The notes beneath the pieces are model-generated. The model worked only from the letters and a program-made list of their open reading frames with translations. It was not told the origin of the DNA and searched no databases. The position numbers and the translations under genes were made by a program. From NCBI RefSeq assembly GCF_005876835.1, contig NZ_PPSW01000034.1, positions 1 through 64,000 on the forward strand: 64,000 nucleotides of DNA, read 5' to 3'. This document shows positions 58,702 through 64,000 of this stretch, one piece after another. The first letter of the stretch is position 1. Each line of letters opens with the position of its first letter. This DNA is from Pseudoalteromonas phenolica (GTDB lineage: Bacteria > Pseudomonadota > Gammaproteobacteria > Enterobacterales > Alteromonadaceae).

Positions 58702-59985
58702 ATGTCAGATACACCAACAGACGGCGACAAAAATACAAAGCTTTTATATTGCTCATTTTGTGGCAAAAGCCAACATGAAGTGAGAAAGCTGATTGCTGGA
58801 CCTTCTGTTTATATTTGTGACGAATGCGTCGATCTGTGCAACGACATTATTAGGGAAGAAATCAAAGATATTGCACCAAAGCATGATTCTGGTGACAAAC
58901 TACCTGTTCCTAAAGAGATCCGTAACCACCTAGACGACTATGTTATTGGTCAAGAGCACGCTAAGAAAGTGTTAGCCGTTGCTGTATATAACCATTACAA
59001 GCGATTAAAGAACCAATCTGTAAAGTCTGAGGTTGAATTAGGTAAGAGTAATATTCTACTTATCGGTCCAACAGGTAGTGGTAAAACGCTATTAGCAGAA
59101 ACACTGGCGCGATTACTTGACGTACCATTTACTATGGCTGATGCAACAACATTAACTGAAGCGGGCTATGTTGGTGAAGACGTTGAAAACATCATTCAAA
59201 AGTTGCTACAGAAATGTGATTACGATGTCGAAAAAGCGCAGCGTGGTATTGTTTATATCGATGAAATTGACAAAATTTCTCGTAAGTCAGACAACCCATC
59301 AATTACGCGTGATGTGTCAGGTGAAGGTGTTCAGCAAGCATTACTTAAGTTGATTGAAGGTACCGTTGCGTCAGTGCCACCACAAGGCGGCCGTAAGCAC
59401 CCTCAACAAGAGTTCTTGCAGGTAGACACCTCTAAAATCTTGTTCATTTGTGGTGGTGCATTTGCAGGTCTCGATAAAGTCATTGAACAGCGCAGTCATA
59501 AAAACACAGGTATTGGTTTTGGTGCAGATGTAAAAACGTCAGACTCAGAACGTTCTTTAAGTGAAACATTTAAAGATGTTGAGCCTGAAGATTTAGTGAA
59601 GTACGGTTTAATCCCTGAATTTATTGGTCGTCTTCCAGTTGTAGCGACGCTGACAGAGCTTGATGAAGCAGCACTTATTCAAATTTTAAGTGAGCCTAAA
59701 AACGCGCTGACTAAACAATTTGGTGCACTTTTCAAAATGGAAGGTGTTGAACTAGAGTTTAGAGAAGACGCCCTGAAAGCGATTGCACACAAAGCGATGG
59801 AACGTAAAACGGGTGCCCGTGGCCTGCGTTCTATTGTTGAAGGTGTACTGCTAGATACTATGTATGATTTACCTTCAATAGAAGATGTCAGTAAAGTCGT
59901 TATTGATGAAACTGTGATTAAAGGTGAATCTGACCCAATTCTTCTTTATGAAAACGGCAACCAAGACAAAGCTGTTTCAGAATAA
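58702..59985 (+). CDS. clpX: ATP-dependent Clp protease ATPase subunit ClpX
   Basis: A 427-residue AAA+ unfoldase. N-terminal zinc domain with Cys17, Cys20, Cys39 and Cys42; Walker A GPTGSGKT about 122-129; Walker B IVYIDEIDKI; pore loop TEAGYVGEDVEN; ClpP-docking loop IGFGA about 271; sensor 2 GARGLRS. Works with ClpP, encoded upstream. Terminator follows at 60001. Confidence 0.98.
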   Translation: MSDTPTDGDKNTKLLYCSFCGKSQHEVRKLIAGPSVYICDECVDLCNDIIREEIKDIAPKHDSGDKLPVPKEIRNHLDDYVIGQEHAKKVLAVAVYNHYKRLKNQSVKSEVELGKSNILLIGPTGSGKTLLAETLARLLDVPFTMADATTLTEAGYVGEDVENIIQKLLQKCDYDVEKAQRGIVYIDEIDKISRKSDNPSITRDVSGEGVQQALLKLIEGTVASVPPQGGRKHPQQEFLQVDTSKILFICGGAFAGLDKVIEQRSHKNTGIGFGADVKTSDSERSLSETFKDVEPEDLVKYGLIPEFIGRLPVVATLTELDEAALIQILSEPKNALTKQFGALFKMEGVELEFREDALKAIAHKAMERKTGARGLRSIVEGVLLDTMYDLPSIEDVSKVVIDETVIKGESDPILLYENGNQDKAVSE

Positions 59986-60000
59986 TTAAGATTCGGTATA

Positions 60001-60027
60001 AAAAAGGAGCCAATGGCTCCTTTTTTT
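60001..60027 (+). terminator. Terminator of clpX
   Basis: AAAAAGGAGCC-AAT-GGCTCCTTTTTTT. Confidence 0.9.
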
Positions 60028-60035
60028 ATCAATCG

Positions 60036-60064
60036 GTTGAACTTTATGGGTTTAATCCCCATAT
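60036..60064 (+). promoter_or_regulatory. Sigma-32-like heat-shock promoter of lon
   Basis: GTTGAA (60036-60041), 15-base spacer, CCCCATAT (60057-60064), close to the RpoH consensus CTTGAA-N13-15-CCCCAT. It lies 41 bases before the lon ATG, and lon is a heat-shock gene in E. coli. Confidence 0.7.
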
Positions 60065-60104
60065 TGCCATTATTAACGAATAACCAAAATGCGAAGAGAA
60101 AATA

Positions 60105-62474
60105 ATGACACTTGAGAGAACTGATCGAGTCGAAATTCCTGTGTTGGCCCTACGCGACGTTGTTGTGTATCCGCATATGGTGATCCCGCTATTTGTTGGT
60201 CGTGAAAAATCGATCAGATGTCTTGAAGCGGCGATGGAAAAAGACAAGCAAATTTTTCTAGCCGCGCAGATGGATGCTGCGGTTGATGATCCTTCAACAG
60301 ATGAAATTTATACAACAGGTACAATTGCGACTGTATTACAGTTATTAAAATTACCGGATGGCACAGTAAAGGTGCTAGTAGAAGGTACGCAAAGAGCCCG
60401 TATCGAATCATTCATTGAAACCGATGAATATTTTTCTGCGACTGCGCAATTTGTTGCTTCACAAGATATTGACGAGCAAGAGCAAGATATTTTCGTGCGC
60501 AGTGCAATTAGTCAATTTGAAGGCTATGTAAAGCTTAATAAGAAGATCCCACCAGAAGTTTTATCATCAGTATCTGGTATTGATGAAGCTGCTCGACTAG
60601 CTGATACAATGGCTGCACATATGCCTATTAAGGTGCCTGAAAAGCAGAAGGTACTTGAACTTGAAAGCGTAACAGAGCGCTTAGAGTACTTAATGGCTTT
60701 AATGGAAGGTGAGATTGACCTACTACAAGTAGAGAAAAAAATCCGCTCTCGCGTTAAAAAGCAGATGGAAAAGTCACAGCGTGAGTACTATCTGAATGAA
60801 CAAATGAAAGCGATTCAAAAAGAGTTAGGTGAGCTAGATGATGTACCTGATGAATTTGAAGCATTGAAAAAGCGTATTAGCGAAGCACAAATGCCTAAAG
60901 AGGCAGAAGAAAAAGCCACAGCTGAACTGAACAAGTTAAAAATGATGTCGCCAATGTCTGCAGAAGCGACAGTCGTGCGTTCGTACATTGATACCATGAT
61001 CAATGTACCTTGGAAGAAACGTTCTAAGGTAAAGAAAGATTTAGCTGGCGCTGAAAAAATCTTAAATGCTGATCACTACGGCCTAGAGAAAGTAAAAGAA
61101 CGTATTATTGAATACCTAGCAGTTCAACAACGTACCAACAAACTAAAAGGTCCAATCCTGTGTTTAGTGGGTCCTCCTGGCGTTGGTAAAACCAGTTTAG
61201 GCCAGTCAATTGCACGTTCAACGGGTCGTAAGTATGTGCGTATGGCACTGGGTGGCGTTCGTGATGAAGCTGAGATCCGCGGTCACCGTAGAACTTACAT
61301 TGGTTCAATGCCGGGTAAGCTTATTCAGAGTATGAGTAAAGTTGGGGTGAAAAACCCATTATTCTTGCTGGATGAAATCGATAAAATGTCATCAGACATG
61401 CGTGGTGACCCAGCTTCTGCATTATTAGAAGTATTAGATCCAGAACAAAACAGCACCTTTGCAGATCATTATTTAGAAGTCGATTACGACTTATCAGATG
61501 TGATGTTCGTTGCGACGTCTAACAGCTTCAATATTCCAGGTCCTCTTCTTGACCGTATGGAAGTGATCCGCCTATCTGGTTATACAGAAGATGAAAAGCT
61601 GAATATTTCTAAGCAGCACCTTATTCCAAAGCAGATTAAGCGTAATGGTTTGAAAGAAGGTGAGGTTGAAATCGAAGATAGCGCTATCATAGGTATTATT
61701 CGTTATTACACGCGTGAAGCGGGTGTTCGTAGCCTAGAACGTGAGATCTCAAAGCTTTGTCGTAAAGCGGTTAAAGACATCTTATTAAACAAAGACAACA
61801 AGCAAATTGTTATTAATGGTGACAACTTAGAGTCTTATTTAGGTGTACATCGCCACGACTTTGGTAAAGCAGAAGACGGTGACAGAATTGGTCAAGTGAC
61901 TGGCTTGGCATGGACTGAAGTCGGTGGTGACTTACTGACTATCGAGTGTGCCTCAATGCCAGGTAAAGGTAAGCTGTCATTTACAGGCTCTTTGGGTGAT
62001 GTAATGCAAGAGTCGATTCAGGCAGCTATGACGGTTGTTCGTAGTCGTACTGATAAATTGCGCATTAATGATGACTTCTATGAAAAGCGTGATATTCACG
62101 TACACGTGCCAGAAGGTGCAACACCTAAAGATGGGCCGAGTGCCGGTATTGCTATGGTGACTGCTTTAGTTTCTAGCCTTACTGGTAACCCAGTTCGTTC
62201 TGATGTGGCGATGACAGGCGAGATCACTTTACGTGGTGAAGTACTGCCTATCGGTGGTTTAAAAGAGAAATTACTGGCAGCGCACCGTGGTGGTATTAAA
62301 ACCGTTGTTATTCCTAAAGTGAATGAAAGAGACTTGAAAGAAATTCCTCAGAATGTGCTAGAAGGCTTAGAAATTCACCCTGTTTCTTGGATTGATGAGG
62401 TGTTATCACTGGCTTTAGCTGAACCAATCGAGTCATTTTCTGTTGAAACTCAGAAAAAAGTCGAAAATAGCTAA
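60105..62474 (+). CDS. lon: Lon protease
   Basis: A 789-residue AAA+ serine protease that degrades misfolded and regulatory proteins. N-domain about 1-300, Walker A GPPGVGKT at 356-363, Walker B LFLLDEIDKM, C-terminal protease domain with the Ser679-Lys722 dyad (PKDGPSAGIAM and LKEKLLAAHRGG), the same numbering as E. coli Lon. Own sigma-32-like promoter; hupB follows. Confidence 0.98.
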   Translation: MTLERTDRVEIPVLALRDVVVYPHMVIPLFVGREKSIRCLEAAMEKDKQIFLAAQMDAAVDDPSTDEIYTTGTIATVLQLLKLPDGTVKVLVEGTQRARIESFIETDEYFSATAQFVASQDIDEQEQDIFVRSAISQFEGYVKLNKKIPPEVLSSVSGIDEAARLADTMAAHMPIKVPEKQKVLELESVTERLEYLMALMEGEIDLLQVEKKIRSRVKKQMEKSQREYYLNEQMKAIQKELGELDDVPDEFEALKKRISEAQMPKEAEEKATAELNKLKMMSPMSAEATVVRSYIDTMINVPWKKRSKVKKDLAGAEKILNADHYGLEKVKERIIEYLAVQQRTNKLKGPILCLVGPPGVGKTSLGQSIARSTGRKYVRMALGGVRDEAEIRGHRRTYIGSMPGKLIQSMSKVGVKNPLFLLDEIDKMSSDMRGDPASALLEVLDPEQNSTFADHYLEVDYDLSDVMFVATSNSFNIPGPLLDRMEVIRLSGYTEDEKLNISKQHLIPKQIKRNGLKEGEVEIEDSAIIGIIRYYTREAGVRSLEREISKLCRKAVKDILLNKDNKQIVINGDNLESYLGVHRHDFGKAEDGDRIGQVTGLAWTEVGGDLLTIECASMPGKGKLSFTGSLGDVMQESIQAAMTVVRSRTDKLRINDDFYEKRDIHVHVPEGATPKDGPSAGIAMVTALVSSLTGNPVRSDVAMTGEITLRGEVLPIGGLKEKLLAAHRGGIKTVVIPKVNERDLKEIPQNVLEGLEIHPVSWIDEVLSLALAEPIESFSVETQKKVENS

Positions 62475-62674
62475 AAAAGTGCTGTAAAGGGCTTTTCAAA
62501 TCACATTGGTGTGATAAGTTAGGCTCTGATTCAAGCCTAGGCCTTATGTGGCTTAGGCTTACAAAGATTTTTAAGAATTAGAAAGTAGTTTACTTTCTAG
62601 TAGTAATAACAAAAAGTGGTAGTTATCAAAAAATGCTCTCGCTTTTGATAATAACAATGTAAGAGGATGATATT
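62475..62674 (+). promoter_or_regulatory. lon-hupB intergenic region
   Basis: 200 bases. AAGTAGTTTACTTTC and the AGGCCTTATGTGGCTTAGGCTT stretch form imperfect dyads after lon; the right part must carry the hupB promoter. No hexamers called. Confidence 0.35.
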
Positions 62675-62947
62675 GTGAATAAATCTCAATTAATCGATCA
62701 AATCGCAGCTGATGCTGACATCTCTAAAGCAGCGGCAGGTCGTGCGCTAGATTCATTCATCGAGTCAGTTACTGGTGCGTTAAAAGATGGCGATTCTGTA
62801 GCATTAGTTGGTTTCGGTACTTTTTCTGTACGTGAGCGTGCTGCACGTTCAGGCCGTAACCCACAGACTGGTGAAACTATCCAAATCGCAGCTGCTAACA
62901 TTCCTTCTTTCAAAGCGGGTAAAGCACTGAAAGACGCAGTAAACTAA
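62675..62947 (+). CDS. hupB: DNA-binding protein HU-beta
   Basis: A 90-residue nucleoid protein that bends DNA as a homo- or heterodimer. Starts MNKSQLIDQIAADADISK; the DNA-binding arm contains GFGTFSVRERAARSGRNPQTG. The start is GTG with AAGAGGA seven bases upstream. Position directly after lon is typical for hupB. Strong terminator follows. Confidence 0.97.
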   Translation: MNKSQLIDQIAADADISKAAAGRALDSFIESVTGALKDGDSVALVGFGTFSVRERAARSGRNPQTGETIQIAAANIPSFKAGKALKDAVN

Positions 62948-63016
62948 TTAAATTAGTGACGAGGCTTTACACTGATTCACGTTTAAAACGTTAAGTCAGT
63001 CTCGTGTAGCTTCAAG

Positions 63017-63050
63017 TAAAAAAGCGTATCTGTTAAGATACGCTTTTTTT
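63017..63050 (+). terminator. Terminator of hupB
   Basis: AAAAAAGCGTATCT / AGATACGCTTTTTTT around GTTA. Confidence 0.9.
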
Positions 63051-63106
63051 ACAATAGCTAAAAATCAAAGCGCGTGCGTGCTTTGGCTTAGATAAGAGAA
63101 ACAACA

Positions 63107-64000
63107 ATGCTAGAAAAGATCAGAGAAGGCTCACAGGGCCTTGCAGCCAAAATTATCCTTGGCTTAGTTATCCTGTCTTTTGCGTTAGCAGGGATAGGTG
63201 GTTACCTAGGTCAAACCACAGAGCAACCTGTCGCAGAAGTTAATGGGGTTCAAATTAGTCAAACTGAGTTCTCACGTGCTTTTGAAAATGAGCGTGCGCG
63301 TCTTGAACAACAGTTTGGTGAATACTTTGCGCAAATCGCAGCTGACCCAAATTATATGGCGCAGATCCGCAATGGCGTGATTGATCGTTTGGTACAACAA
63401 GAATTACAAAACCAACTTGCACTTCAGTTAGGTCTACGTGTTAGTGACGAGCAAGTGAAGCAGGCGATTGTTGAAATGCCTTACTTCCAAGTTGCAGGTC
63501 AGTTTAACAATGACGCTTATCTTCGTGCGATCCGTCAGATGAACTTCCAACCAGACACATTCAGAGAGTTCCTACGTGAAGAAATGACACGTACGCAACT
63601 GGTCTCTGCCGTTGCAGGCTCTGATTTTGTGTTACCTGGTGAATTACAGCAAACAGCTGCTCTGCAACAACAAACACGAAATATCGACTATGTTGTTCTG
63701 ACAAAAGAGAAAATGAAGTCTCAAGTGTCAGTATCTGACGAAGAAGTGAATGATTATTATCAGCTTAATCAGCAACAATTTATGGCGCCAGAGCAAGTTG
63801 CTGTTCAGTATCTAGAATTAAAAGCCGACGATATTGCTTTAGATACGCCAGTGACTGATGAAGATGTACGCGCTTACTATGAAGAAAGTAAGTCGCAGTA
63901 TTTAGAAGAAGAAAAGCGTCGAGTTGCGCACATTCTTATCGATAACAGCGAAGATGATGCTGCAGCAGAAGAAAAAGCTAGCGCTATCTTAGCTGAGCTA
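63107..64000 (+). CDS. ppiD: Peptidyl-prolyl isomerase PpiD, 5' part (cut by window end)
   Basis: Open from ATG 63107 through the window edge, at least 298 codons. Starts MLEKIREGSQGLAAKIILGLV with one membrane helix (about 14-36), then a SurA-like chaperone region including VAEVNGVQISQTEFSRAFEN. PpiD is a membrane-anchored periplasmic chaperone; its parvulin domain would come later. Position after hupB matches the conserved order. Full length is about 620-640 residues in the family. Confidence 0.93.
   Translation, partial: MLEKIREGSQGLAAKIILGLVILSFALAGIGGYLGQTTEQPVAEVNGVQISQTEFSRAFENERARLEQQFGEYFAQIAADPNYMAQIRNGVIDRLVQQELQNQLALQLGLRVSDEQVKQAIVEMPYFQVAGQFNNDAYLRAIRQMNFQPDTFREFLREEMTRTQLVSAVAGSDFVLPGELQQTAALQQQTRNIDYVVLTKEKMKSQVSVSDEEVNDYYQLNQQQFMAPEQVAVQYLELKADDIALDTPVTDEDVRAYYEESKSQYLEEEKRRVAHILIDNSEDDAAAEEKASAILAEL

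Overview
The window looks like a chromosomal segment of a marine gammaproteobacterium of the Alteromonadales, most likely a Pseudoalteromonas relative. The evidence is gene order (rnfABCDGE-nth, smrB/prmB-aroC, tig-clpP-clpX-lon-hupB-ppiD), an AT-leaning composition, many small sensory and membrane genes, and several short dispersed non-coding repeats. The genus call is inference from gene content, not from a search. Most of the window is ordinary core genome. The accessory signal sits mainly at 8.0-12.6 kb and in repeat-bearing intergenic stretches.

Layout. 0.2-8.0 kb: an Aer-like PAS chemoreceptor behind a perfect FNR-type box, a small membrane-protein operon (DUF4386 and DUF6326-like) divergent from a membrane-anchored AraC regulator, a secreted esterase, and a CadC-like membrane wHTH/beta-propeller regulator. 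8.07-12.57 kb: a lone 1269-residue SIR2 + NB-ARC (STAND/NLR-like) protein, bracketed by two copies of the 3' end of nth that are about 95% identical. 12.3-19.4 kb: nth and the complete rnf operon on the minus strand; RnfC carries an expanded 11-copy Ala/Lys repeat tail. 19.6-21.5 kb: a CsrD/MshH-like degenerate GGDEF-EAL protein. 21.8-22.2 kb: four identical tRNA-Asn genes with a strong stringent-type promoter, followed by about 1 kb of non-coding DNA with many GATC sites, an inverted DnaA-box pair, a 26-bp perfect palindrome and an 18-bp-stem hairpin. 23.2-27.2 kb: MATE pump, uvrB, a MITE-like element and a DUF2237 gene. 27.3-30.6 kb: OMP, LysR/GST pair, and a HugZ-like gene split by a 262-bp MITE. 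30.6-35.5 kb: a tightly overlapping operon (GT2, GT39/83-type transferase, response regulator, histidine kinase) next to a divergent gtrA, which together read as a regulated lipid-linked sugar modification module. 35.5-43.2 kb: DPP IV-type peptidase, HIT protein, HDOD protein, a PepSY/DUF3325 operon with a Fur-like promoter, and an MTHFR-like protein. 43.6-55.4 kb: M16 lipoprotein peptidase, yebG with a LexA box, ComEA-like protein, dsbB, fadR, 2-Cys peroxiredoxin, a double-receiver protein, smrB, prmB, aroC, folD. 55.7-64 kb: tRNA Pro-Arg-His-Pro-Pro, then tig, clpP, clpX, lon (sigma-32-like promoter), hupB and the start of ppiD.

The best candidate for an unusual system is the single-gene SIR2-NB-ARC protein. 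Its architecture is that of bacterial NLR-like antiphage sensors (NTPase sensor driving an NAD-consuming effector), and it contains about 180 residues I cannot assign between effector and NTPase. It seems to have arrived with its own copy of the nth 3' end, so that the interrupted housekeeping gene was rebuilt on insertion. The second best is the MITE in the HugZ-like gene: removing the element and one TA copy restores the conserved reading frame exactly.
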